From Marisimplicoccus sp965655775 (GTDB taxonomy: Bacteria; Bacteroidota; Bacteroidia; Flavobacteriales; Flavobacteriaceae): 22,433 nt of DNA. The stretch covers positions 1 through 22,433 of the forward strand of contig CBFHHV010000017.1 in the NCBI GenBank assembly GCA_965655775.1, written 5' to 3'. Below the pieces are notes generated by a model. That model worked only from the letters and a program-made list of their open reading frames with translations. It was not told the DNA's origin and ran no database searches. The position numbers and the translations under genes were made by a program. Below are positions 7,066 through 15,489 of this stretch, one piece after another. The stretch's first letter is position 1. The number at the start of each line of letters is the position of its first letter.

Positions 7066-8387
7066 AGAAACTTTTACTATCACTATTTATATCAAATTTA
7101 TGTTATTCTCAATCAGACGTAGTTAGTCTTAATATAGAGGATGCTGTAAAATACGGGATTGAAAACAATAGAAATTTAAAAAATGCTGAGAGAGAAATTC
7201 AAATGGCATATCAAGAAAGATGGAAAACAATTGCGATTGGATTACCAAACGTTTCATTAGATTTAAACTATCTAAATAATATAGAGCTTCCTACATCGCT
7301 AATTCCTGCTGAATTTTTTGGGGGCAAAAAAGGAGATTTTTCTGAGATTCAGTTTGGCACAAAACAATCTGCAATTGGGTCTGTAAGAATGGAACAATTA
7401 TTATTTGATGGTTCCTGGTTAGTGGGTTTAGAGTATAGTAGAATATATCTTGCAACATCCGAAAATTTTTATGAAAAAACTTTACTTGAGGTTAGGGAGG
7501 CTATTGTTAAACTATATAGTCTTGTGGCTACACTCAATGAGGGAATTTCTATTTTAGAGGACACTCTTGATAATTTTAAAAAAGATCTTAATGAAGTAAC
7601 CGAATTATATAAAAATGGATTTCAGGAAGAAGAAGATGTTGAGCAAATAAAAATAACATTGGCTCAAGCAGAACTCTCACTACTTCAGGCACGAAAAACT
7701 CGTGACAATCAATTAAATCTTCTAAAGTTAGTTTTAGGGATCAACATGAAAGATAAACTTATACTTGTCACTTCTGCAGAAGATTTTATAGGGGAGAATG
7801 TAGTATTTGCTAATTCTTTTGAAGATTTTAATACTGACAGAAATGTTGACATAAAAATTTCACAGAATATGTTTGACACAAAAAGAATTGAATATAAACT
7901 AGAAAAATCTAAGCAGTTGCCGAAAGTGTCTGGCTTTATAAGCGGAACATATACTGGGTATAATAATGAGTTTAATTTCACTGATAAGTCACAAAATTGG
8001 TTTGGCTCCTCCGTTGTAGGTGTTAACCTTGAAATACCATTATTTAATGCAAATAGGATGAATGTATCATCCCAAAAAGCAAAAATTGCAATGGAAAAAG
8101 CTAGAACAAGTCTTGAAGAACAACAAGAGAGAACACAGGCTGAAGTTTTACAAAAATTAAATGACTACCAGTTAGCTCTCAGATCTCTAGATGTTAACGA
8201 GCAGACTATGAACCTATCTATTTCCATTGAAGAAAAAAACTCAATGAAGTTTTTTGAAGGCCTTGTGACATCTTTTGAACTTAGACAGGCACAAATTCAA
8301 TTACTTGATTCTCAGCAAAAATATTTGAACTCCGTTTTAGAATTAATTTCAATAAAAACAGAATTAGAAACACTTTATAACAATTAA
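7062..8387 (+). CDS. TolC-family outer membrane efflux protein
   Basis: This 441-residue protein is predicted to form the trimeric outer-membrane channel of the RND pump encoded downstream. The N-terminus KKLLLSLFISNLCYSQ reads as a Sec signal peptide, probably cleaved within residues 15-18. The mature part opens with LNIEDAVKYGIENNRNLKNAE, the usual start of outer membrane efflux domains. Long helical heptad-rich stretches (about 150-225 and 340-430), separated by beta-strand-like segments, give the two-repeat layout of TolC. The length is standard. Translation is coupled to tetR by a 4-base overlap, and the lipoprotein adaptor gene follows after two bases. Overall sequence is family-level only; substrate cannot be read from it. 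Confidence 0.9.
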   Translation: MKKLLLSLFISNLCYSQSDVVSLNIEDAVKYGIENNRNLKNAEREIQMAYQERWKTIAIGLPNVSLDLNYLNNIELPTSLIPAEFFGGKKGDFSEIQFGTKQSAIGSVRMEQLLFDGSWLVGLEYSRIYLATSENFYEKTLLEVREAIVKLYSLVATLNEGISILEDTLDNFKKDLNEVTELYKNGFQEEEDVEQIKITLAQAELSLLQARKTRDNQLNLLKLVLGINMKDKLILVTSAEDFIGENVVFANSFEDFNTDRNVDIKISQNMFDTKRIEYKLEKSKQLPKVSGFISGTYTGYNNEFNFTDKSQNWFGSSVVGVNLEIPLFNANRMNVSSQKAKIAMEKARTSLEEQQERTQAEVLQKLNDYQLALRSLDVNEQTMNLSISIEEKNSMKFFEGLVTSFELRQAQIQLLDSQQKYLNSVLELISIKTELETLYNN

Positions 8388-8389
8388 TC

Positions 8390-9553
8390 ATGAATAAATT
8401 TTATACAATTTTATTAATCACAGTAATTATTGGCTGTAACTCCTCTGGAAGTAAATCTATTGAATCTCTGATAGAGAATAAAGACTTAGATGAACTAAAA
8501 AAAAGAAAGGATGAATATGTAAATGCTATGAATGCTATGAAAGTTGAGCTAAATGAAATTAATTCTGGAATTGCTTTTTTAGATGAGAATGAAAGGCTTA
8601 CTCTAGTATCAAAATATGAAATAAAAGAACAAGTATTTACAAGTTATATAGAGGCACAAGCAAATCTAAAAACAAGAAAAAATATTTTAATTCTTCCAGA
8701 ATTTCAAGGAACCTTAGAAAAAATATATGTGGATGAGGGACAGAATGTCTCAAAAGGTAAGCTTCTGGCTGAAATAAACGACTCAGGGCTCAAAGATCAG
8801 TTAGATCAACTCATAATTCAAAGAGATTTTGCGAAAGAAAATTATGAAAGAATCCAAAGATTATGGGAAAACAATATTGGTTCAGAAATTCAATTTCTAA
8901 AAAGTAAGTCAGATTTTGAATCAATTCAAAAAGGAGTTGATCAGATGAGAGATATGCTCTCAAAGACAAAAATTTATGCTCCTTTTACAGGAGTTGTTGA
9001 TGAAATAATAGCTAACCAAGGATCAAATCTAATTCCAGGTGTGACTAATATTCTTAGGCTAGTGAACTTAGATGATGTGTATGCAGAAGCATTTGTTTCT
9101 GAAAAGTACATTTCAAGCATTAGTAACGGCACAGAGGCATTAGTAAAAATTCCTCTTTTAAATAAAGAGATACAATCTGAAGTTACACAGACAGGAAACT
9201 TTATTGACCCAAATAATAGGACGTTCAGAATAGAAATCCCAGTTGATAATACTGATAGAAGAATTAAACAAAATTTAGATGCTAAGATTTTGATAAATAC
9301 ATATAAAAAGGATAATGCTGTAGTTGTTCCACTTAGAATAATCAGAGAAGATGCTGAAGGAAAGAATTATATATACGTAATGGATGAAGATAAAAAAGAT
9401 GGTGTATATATAACTAGAAAAGCTGTAATAAAGATTGGTAACAAAAGTAATACTGATGCCGAAGTAATTGAGGGCTTAAATTTTGGGGAAATAATTGTAT
9501 TAGAAGGTGCAAATTTAGTGGAGGATCTTCAAAGGGTTAAACTAATAAATTAA
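8390..9553 (+). CDS. RND efflux membrane-fusion (periplasmic adaptor) lipoprotein
   Basis: This is the HlyD/AcrA-type adaptor that bridges the inner-membrane pump and the outer-membrane channel. The start MNKFYTILLITVIIGC is a lipoprotein signal with lipobox IIGC, so C16 would be lipidated. Residues about 25-65 form an extra charged coiled coil (DELKKRKDEYVNAMNAMKVE). Then come the first lipoyl half-motif GTLEKIYVDEGQNVSKGKLL, an alpha-hairpin rich in Q, R and E, and the second half-motif YAPFTGVVDEIIANQGS, followed by beta-barrel and membrane-proximal domains. Length (387) is normal. The gene lies two bases after the TolC gene and one base before the RND gene, so the three form a single tripartite unit. 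Confidence 0.93.
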   Translation: MNKFYTILLITVIIGCNSSGSKSIESLIENKDLDELKKRKDEYVNAMNAMKVELNEINSGIAFLDENERLTLVSKYEIKEQVFTSYIEAQANLKTRKNILILPEFQGTLEKIYVDEGQNVSKGKLLAEINDSGLKDQLDQLIIQRDFAKENYERIQRLWENNIGSEIQFLKSKSDFESIQKGVDQMRDMLSKTKIYAPFTGVVDEIIANQGSNLIPGVTNILRLVNLDDVYAEAFVSEKYISSISNGTEALVKIPLLNKEIQSEVTQTGNFIDPNNRTFRIEIPVDNTDRRIKQNLDAKILINTYKKDNAVVVPLRIIREDAEGKNYIYVMDEDKKDGVYITRKAVIKIGNKSNTDAEVIEGLNFGEIIVLEGANLVEDLQRVKLIN

Positions 9554-9554
9554 A

Positions 9555-12500
9555 ATGAATAAAAAGAATAGAGAGTTTTTCTTATCGTCTTGGGCAATTG
9601 AGAATAAGACCATCATATACATACTCATGGTAATATTTTTAGTGTCTGGAATTAATGCTTATAATACTATGCCTAGAGAGCCATTCCCAGAGATAAATAC
9701 TACAAATGTATTTGTATCAACAGTTTTCCCTGGTAACAGTGCAGAAGAAATAGAAAAATTAGTTACTAATCCATTAGAGGAAGAGATTAAGGGTGTAAAA
9801 GGTCTTGAAGAGGTTGAATCAAGCTCTTATGAGGGTGTGTCCGTAATTAATGTTGAATTTGACGATGAAGTACCAATTGAAGTTGCCAGACAAAGAGTAA
9901 AAGATTTAGTAGACAATGTTACAGTAAGAGATGACTGGCCAACATTTAATAATTCAAAAATTGACCCCAGTGTAACAGAATTTGACTTCGCTGAAAGGTA
10001 TCCTGTACTTAATATAACATTAATTGGAGACTATACTGTAGAAGAGTTAAAAAGGTATGCCGAGTACCTTGAGCTCCGAATAGAGAGACTACCAGAGATT
10101 AAATCTGTAGAGATCAGGGGGTTACAGGACTTTGAAGTTGAAGTAGCAGTAGATCCATACAGGATGAATTCTACGAACACAAGTTTTGTTAATATAATAT
10201 CAGCAATATCTCAAGAAAATGTTACAATTTCTGCTGGAAATATAGTTTCAGATGGTCAAAGGCGAAATGTAAAAATTGTTGGTGAGATTTCTAGACCCTC
10301 AGAATTAGAAAACATAATAGTTAATAGTTTCAATGGGCCTGTTTATCTAAAAGATATTGCTTCTGTTTCTTTTAAAGAGAAAGAAGCTACATCTTTTGTT
10401 AGATATTACAATAGCAAGACGATAGGACTTGAGGTAATTAAAAGAGGTGGGGAAAATGCAATTTTTGCATCAAACTCAATAAGAGATATTATAGATAAAG
10501 CAAAGATTGATTTTCTTCCAAATAATCTTGATGTAAATGTAATAAATGATTCATCAGATTATACAATAAACTCAGTCAACGACTTAATGAACAATCTAAT
10601 TTTTGGGATAATACTAGTAGTAACTGTTATTACATTTTTTCTGGGAATTAAAAATGCTCTTTTTGTTGGATTTGCTATTCCAATGTCAATGTTTTTATCT
10701 CTGTTCTTTTTATCATTATTTGGTTTTACGTTAAATAGAATGGTTTTATTTGGATTAGTTATGGGGCTTGGGCTCCTTGTAGATAATGGAATCGTAGTTG
10801 TTGATAATATTTACAGGCTGATGAAAGAGGAGGGGCTATCAAGGATTAAGGCTGCAAAACTAGGTATTGGTGAGGTTGCGCTACCAATTATTGTTTCAAC
10901 TGCTACAACAATTGCTGCATTTATTCCACTTGGAACTTGGCCAGGTATTATTGGTGAGTTTATGATTTATTTTCCAATAACACTATCTGCAATATTGGGT
11001 TCATCATTAATAGTGGCAATTTTTTTCAACTCAATGTTAGTATCAAGCTTTATGAGTAACGATGATGACAATTTTTCAAATAAATTTTTATTTAGGGCAA
11101 CATATTTTTTAGGTACACTGGGTATAATTTTTATAATTTTTAGTAGTACTAGAATCTTTGGATCAATTTTTTTACTGATATGTTTATTTTTATGGCTTTA
11201 TAAATATTTTTTAAAAAATCAACTATTTATATTCAGAGAAAAAGTTCTCCCTGTTTTAGAAAATAATTATTCTAAATTCTTAACATATGCTTTATCTGGT
11301 ATAAGGCCATATATATTTTTGTCTGGGACTTTTTTACTCTTTATTTTTTCTATTGTATTAATGGGTGTATTCCCACCTAAAATTGAGTTTTTTCCAGATA
11401 ATGAGCCTCAACAAATATTAGTATCAATTGAGTACCCTGAAGGAACAGATATTTTAAAGACTAATGAAACTTCAAAACTTGTTGAAAAGGAGATATATAA
11501 GGTTATAAATAGACCTGAATATAATGACAATGGTTATAATTTCATTGTTGAATCGTCAATAACAAATGTTGGAGAAGGTGCATCAGTTTCTTCTTCAGGA
11601 TCAGGTACTCCTCATAAATCTTTAATTACTATGACCATGAGAGAGTTCAAGTATAGAAGGGGAATGTCAAGTGAAGATTTAAGAAAAGAAATTCAACTTA
11701 ATTTAATTGATAAATTTCCTGGTATAGCTATACTTGTAGAAAAAGATTCGCAAGGGCCACCCTCTAGTTACCCGGTTAATATAGAGATTTATGGAGATGA
11801 TTATGAAGAACTAATTGAAACTGCAATCTCTATGAAAAATTTCTTAGATCAAGAAAATATAGAGGGGATAGAACAGCTAAAAATTGATGTAACCAAAAGT
11901 AAACCTGGGCTTGAATTTAATGTTGATAAAATGAAAGCTGGAGAACTAGGGATTCCAGCTGGTCTAGTTGGTCAAACAATCAGAAACTCGATAATTGGAA
12001 CAAAAGCTGGAGTTTATAAACAAGATGGAGAAGACTATGAGATTAATGTCCGTTTTGATAATGAATTTAAAAATGACTTTAACTCAATTCTAAATCAGAA
12101 TATAACTTTTAGAGACCAATCATCAGGTAGGATGAAGGATATACCAGTTGCATCAATAGTTGAAGAAAAGAATATAGCATCATTTAATGCCATAAAGCAT
12201 ATTGACTTACAAAGAGTTGTTACACTGTATTCATCAATATTAGCAGGTTCAAATGCAAATCAGATAGTTAATACAGCGGAAATTGCCCTAAGCGGGTTTG
12301 AGACTAAAGAAGGTGTTTCTTTTAAATTTACTGGAGAGATAAAAGAACAAGACGAAAACCAAGAGTTCCTTACATCTGCTTTATTAACTGCTATATCTTT
12401 AATTGTTTTGTTACTAGTCTTCCAGTTCAACTCAATTTCCAAACCTTTAATTGTATTACTATCTATAGTATTAAGTTTTACAGGTGTTTTCCTAGGAATA

Positions 12501-12968
12501 GTAATCTTTAATCTAACCTTTAGCATTTTAATGACGATGTTAGGTATAATCTCATTAGCTGGTATTGTTGTTAACAATGCCGTTGTACTAATTGACTACA
12601 CAGATCTATTATTTAAAAGAAAAAAAATTGATTTAAATCTTTCTAAAGGTGAATTAATTGACAAAGTTTCAGCTCTTGAACTGGTTAAAATTGCAGGAAA
12701 AGCAAGACTCAAGCCAGTTCTCTTAACTGCTATTACAACAATTTTTGGTTTAGTTCCTCTTGCTGTTGGTCTGAATATTGATTTCTTCACATTATTATCT
12801 GATTTTAACCCTAATATCTACCTCGGTGGTGATAATGTAATTTTTTGGGGCCCATTAGCATGGACAGTTATATTTGGAATCACATTTGCAACATTTTTGA
12901 CTTTAGTAATAGTCCCATCAATGTATTACCTGATTCATTTAGGCAGAATCAAACTAAAAAATATCTAG
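9555..12968 (+). CDS. RND-family inner-membrane efflux pump (AcrB/HAE1-like)
   Basis: The 1137-residue proton-driven transporter shows the RND plan: TM1 (about 19-36), a large periplasmic domain, TM2-6 (about 345-500), a second periplasmic domain and TM8-12. Porter-domain motifs include FPGNSAEEIEKLVTNPLE. TM4 reads GLLVDNGIVVVDN, so only D410 remains of the two AcrB relay aspartates; its partner position is N411. TM10 reads GIVVNNAVVLID, with N1007 where AcrB has the relay lysine. The central cytoplasmic region holds two additional hydrophobic stretches (about 512-530 and 533-553) absent from AcrB, which partly explains the greater length. Such variants occur in Bacteroidota pumps. Substrates cannot be inferred. 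The stop is 21 bases before aspS. Confidence 0.93.
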   Translation: MNKKNREFFLSSWAIENKTIIYILMVIFLVSGINAYNTMPREPFPEINTTNVFVSTVFPGNSAEEIEKLVTNPLEEEIKGVKGLEEVESSSYEGVSVINVEFDDEVPIEVARQRVKDLVDNVTVRDDWPTFNNSKIDPSVTEFDFAERYPVLNITLIGDYTVEELKRYAEYLELRIERLPEIKSVEIRGLQDFEVEVAVDPYRMNSTNTSFVNIISAISQENVTISAGNIVSDGQRRNVKIVGEISRPSELENIIVNSFNGPVYLKDIASVSFKEKEATSFVRYYNSKTIGLEVIKRGGENAIFASNSIRDIIDKAKIDFLPNNLDVNVINDSSDYTINSVNDLMNNLIFGIILVVTVITFFLGIKNALFVGFAIPMSMFLSLFFLSLFGFTLNRMVLFGLVMGLGLLVDNGIVVVDNIYRLMKEEGLSRIKAAKLGIGEVALPIIVSTATTIAAFIPLGTWPGIIGEFMIYFPITLSAILGSSLIVAIFFNSMLVSSFMSNDDDNFSNKFLFRATYFLGTLGIIFIIFSSTRIFGSIFLLICLFLWLYKYFLKNQLFIFREKVLPVLENNYSKFLTYALSGIRPYIFLSGTFLLFIFSIVLMGVFPPKIEFFPDNEPQQILVSIEYPEGTDILKTNETSKLVEKEIYKVINRPEYNDNGYNFIVESSITNVGEGASVSSSGSGTPHKSLITMTMREFKYRRGMSSEDLRKEIQLNLIDKFPGIAILVEKDSQGPPSSYPVNIEIYGDDYEELIETAISMKNFLDQENIEGIEQLKIDVTKSKPGLEFNVDKMKAGELGIPAGLVGQTIRNSIIGTKAGVYKQDGEDYEINVRFDNEFKNDFNSILNQNITFRDQSSGRMKDIPVASIVEEKNIASFNAIKHIDLQRVVTLYSSILAGSNANQIVNTAEIALSGFETKEGVSFKFTGEIKEQDENQEFLTSALLTAISLIVLLLVFQFNSISKPLIVLLSIVLSFTGVFLGIVIFNLTFSILMTMLGIISLAGIVVNNAVVLIDYTDLLFKRKKIDLNLSKGELIDKVSALELVKIAGKARLKPVLLTAITTIFGLVPLAVGLNIDFFTLLSDFNPNIYLGGDNVIFWGPLAWTVIFGITFATFLTLVIVPSMYYLIHLGRIKLKNI

Positions 12969-12989
12969 TTATATTTACATATAATTAAT

Positions 12990-14726
12990 ATGAATCGAAC
13001 AAACAATTGCGGGGAATTATCAAAAACTAATTTAAATCAAAATGTCAAACTTTCTGGCTGGGTAAATAAGGTTAGAGAGAAAGGATTTATTATTTGGGTT
13101 GACTTGAGAGATAGATACGGCATTACCCAATTAGTGTTTGATAAAGAAAGATCTAGTGAGGAATTATTCTCTGCTGCTGCTCAGCTTGGAAGAGAATTTG
13201 TAATTGAGATTGAAGGAACTGTAATTGAAAGAAAAAATATTAATGAAAAAATAAGTACAGGTGAAATAGAAATTCTTGTATCAAGTATTAAAACTCTAAA
13301 TAAGTCTCTTTTACCACCTTTTACTCTCGAAGATGAATCTGATGGTGGTGAGGAATTAAGAATGAAGTACAGATATCTTGATATTAGAAGACAACCGGTA
13401 AAAGAAAATTTAATATTTAGACACGAGTTATCATTGGAGGTAAGGAATTTTCTTTCTGAAAATGGATTCATTGATATAGAGACACCCTGCTTAATAAAAT
13501 CTACTCCCGAAGGCGCAAGAGACTTTATTGTTCCTAGTAGACTTAACCCTGAACATTATTATGCTTTACCTCAATCACCTCAAATATTCAAGCAATTATT
13601 GATGATAGGTGGAATTGATAAATACTATCAAATTGTAAAATGTTTTAGAGATGAAGATTTAAGAGCTGATAGACAGCCTGAATTTACGCAAATTGACTGT
13701 GAAATGTCTTTTGTTGATCAAGAAGACATATTTAAACAATTTGAAGGATTAATGTCAAGGTTATTCTCTAAATTTTTAAATCAAGAAAATGTTCAGTTCG
13801 AAAGAATGACTTATAATGATGCAATTGAAAACTATGGAATTGACAAACCCGATCTTAGATATGACTTAAGAATTAATGATATAACAAATGAAGCTAAGGG
13901 TAAAGGTTTTCAGGTTTTTGATAATAATAATTTTTCATGTTGTGTTAAGGCTGAAAATAAGTCTGAACTTACAAGAAAGGAAATTGACAATTTAACCGAT
14001 TGGATTAAAAGACCTCAAATTGGAGCAAATGGACTTTTGTGGATTAAACATAATATAGATTCTACAATTAAATCTTCATTTGACAAGTTTTTTTCTGAAG
14101 AAGATTTAAAATCAATTTTGAACAGAGCATCATCAAAACCTGGTGATATATTATTTATTATATCAGGTAATAAAAAAGAATCTTTGATGAGGATGGGCTC
14201 CTTAAGAATAGAACTTGCAAAAAGATTTGAGTTAATAAATTATGAAAAAATATGTCCAATATGGGTAACTGATTTTCCTCTTTTTGAATGGGATGAAAGT
14301 GAAAAAAGATTTTTTTCAATGCATCATCCATTCACATCAGCAAAACCTGAGCATCTAGATTTACTGGATACGGAACCAGATAAAGTCATTGCTAATGCAT
14401 ATGATTTAGTTCTTAATGGAAATGAAATAGGCGGTGGTTCAATAAGAATTCATGATTTTGATACTCAAATGAAGATATTTGAGCTTCTAGGTATGAGTAA
14501 GGAAGAATACACTAGTCAATTTGGATTTTTAATTGATGCTTTAAAGTATGGTGCTCCACCTCATGGGGGGATTGCTTTTGGACTCGATAGACTTTCTGCA
14601 GTTCTTAAAGGAAAAGATGTAATCAGAGATTTTATAGCATTCCCAAAAAACAACTCTGGTAAAGATCTAATGATTGACGCACCATCCAGATTAACTCAAG
14701 AACAATTAAAGGATCTATCAAGTTAA
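12990..14726 (+). CDS. aspS: Aspartyl-tRNA synthetase (bacterial type)
   Basis: AspRS charges tRNA-Asp with aspartate using ATP. The 578 residues show an N-terminal OB-fold anticodon-binding domain (about 1-105, with LSGWVNKVREKG and FIIWVDLRDR). The class II catalytic core follows, with motif 2 FRDEDLRADRQPEFTQID (219-236) and motif 3 GIAFGLDR (527-534). A GAD insertion domain lies between them, and SMHHPFT (443-449) marks the return to the core; this insertion is typical of bacterial rather than archaeal enzymes. The ATG at 12990 fits the family start. It follows the RND gene by only 21 bases. That gap contains a 7-of-8 match to a -7 box (TATATTTA, 12970-12977), so an own promoter is possible but weakly supported. 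No defect is apparent. Confidence 0.97.
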   Translation: MNRTNNCGELSKTNLNQNVKLSGWVNKVREKGFIIWVDLRDRYGITQLVFDKERSSEELFSAAAQLGREFVIEIEGTVIERKNINEKISTGEIEILVSSIKTLNKSLLPPFTLEDESDGGEELRMKYRYLDIRRQPVKENLIFRHELSLEVRNFLSENGFIDIETPCLIKSTPEGARDFIVPSRLNPEHYYALPQSPQIFKQLLMIGGIDKYYQIVKCFRDEDLRADRQPEFTQIDCEMSFVDQEDIFKQFEGLMSRLFSKFLNQENVQFERMTYNDAIENYGIDKPDLRYDLRINDITNEAKGKGFQVFDNNNFSCCVKAENKSELTRKEIDNLTDWIKRPQIGANGLLWIKHNIDSTIKSSFDKFFSEEDLKSILNRASSKPGDILFIISGNKKESLMRMGSLRIELAKRFELINYEKICPIWVTDFPLFEWDESEKRFFSMHHPFTSAKPEHLDLLDTEPDKVIANAYDLVLNGNEIGGGSIRIHDFDTQMKIFELLGMSKEEYTSQFGFLIDALKYGAPPHGGIAFGLDRLSAVLKGKDVIRDFIAFPKNNSGKDLMIDAPSRLTQEQLKDLSS

Positions 14727-14731
14727 TATAT

Positions 14732-14974
14732 TTGAGAATTTTAGTTAAAATATTGTCTTACCTAGTTTTTGTTGGAGTATTTGCTGGAATCTTTATTAAA
14801 GAGATTATTGGCGACCAAATTGGTGATATTATTATAGGTGTCTTTGTACTTCTAGGAACTTGTGTGTTTATGCCCTTATTCCTTGCGCATAGGTGGAAAG
14901 GGAAAAAATTAAAAGATTATACTCTAAGTGAAGAAAATTTAAAAAAGATGAGAGAAAAAGCTGATGAATTTTAA
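14732..14974 (+). CDS. Small two-helix membrane protein of unknown function
   Basis: I do not recognise this 80-residue protein. It begins with a TTG at 14732, five bases after the aspS stop. Two hydrophobic segments are clear (about 4-22 and 32-52), joined by a short loop KEIIGDQIGD. The C-terminal third is charged and hydrophilic (HRWKGKKLKDYTLSEENLKKMREKADEF), consistent with a cytoplasmic tail that may be helical. The spacing argues for translation as a second gene of the aspS unit, and the protein-like composition argues against chance. Its stop shares TTAA with the stop of the convergent tadA gene. No catalytic motif is visible, and a link to tRNA charging would be guesswork. Confidence 0.7.
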   Translation: MRILVKILSYLVFVGVFAGIFIKEIIGDQIGDIIIGVFVLLGTCVFMPLFLAHRWKGKKLKDYTLSEENLKKMREKADEF

Positions 14975-15408
14975 TCTCTAATTTTTTTAAAGAATTTATT
15001 TAATAAATCTTTTGACTCACTCTCCATAATGCCAGAAATTGTTTTAATATTTCTATCCATTTGAAAATTATAACTTGTAAAGCCTCTTTTATTATCTGAC
15101 GCTCCATAAACAATAGTATCAATTTTAGACCAGTATATTGCACCATAACACATTAAGCATGGCTCTAGAGTACAGTAGAGAATACATTTGTTTAGATTCT
15201 TTGTATTTAAAAAGTTTTGTGCAGATGTAATTGCAATAAGCTCAGCATGTGCAGTTGAGTCATTAAGTAACTCAACCATGTTCGATGATTTAGAAATTAT
15301 TTCATTTTCATAAACTATAACACATCCTACTGGAACTTCATCTTTGTAAAATGCATAGTTCGCTTCTTCAAATGCTTTTTTCATAAAATAGTTATGATCT
15401 TTTTTCAT
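14971..15408 (-). CDS. tadA: tRNA-specific adenosine deaminase, TadA-like
   Basis: This is a zinc-dependent cytidine-deaminase-fold enzyme, best read as TadA, which converts the wobble adenosine of tRNA-Arg(ACG) to inosine. The 145-residue length fits. The active site is HAE (54-56), giving one zinc ligand and the catalytic glutamate, with PCLMC (83-87) giving the two cysteine ligands. EVPVGCVIV (24-32) and NDSTAHAELIAI (49-60) are typical TadA blocks. A guanine deaminase of the same fold is the main alternative, but the TLEPCLMCYGAIYWSKI context favours TadA. The ATG at 15408 is divergent from polA with 81 bases between, and the 3' end meets the small membrane protein gene in a 4-base TTAA overlap. 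Confidence 0.87.
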   Translation of the reverse strand: MKKDHNYFMKKAFEEANYAFYKDEVPVGCVIVYENEIISKSSNMVELLNDSTAHAELIAITSAQNFLNTKNLNKCILYCTLEPCLMCYGAIYWSKIDTIVYGASDNKRGFTSYNFQMDRNIKTISGIMESESKDLLNKFFKKIRD

Positions 15409-15489
15409 CTAGCTAATTTACAAAATAGGTGTATTGATTTTCGAATAGATATCTTCGTATATTGACAAAGAAATATTTTCAAAATTTTA

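Noticed and set aside
12260..12577. 105-codon minus-strand reading frame within the RND gene
   Set aside because: It is antisense to a clear transmembrane domain and has no promoter or recognisable motif.
15462..15467. TTGACA upstream of polA as a sigma70-type -35 box
   Set aside because: No TATAAT-like box lies at the proper spacing, and Bacteroidota promoters use a different consensus.
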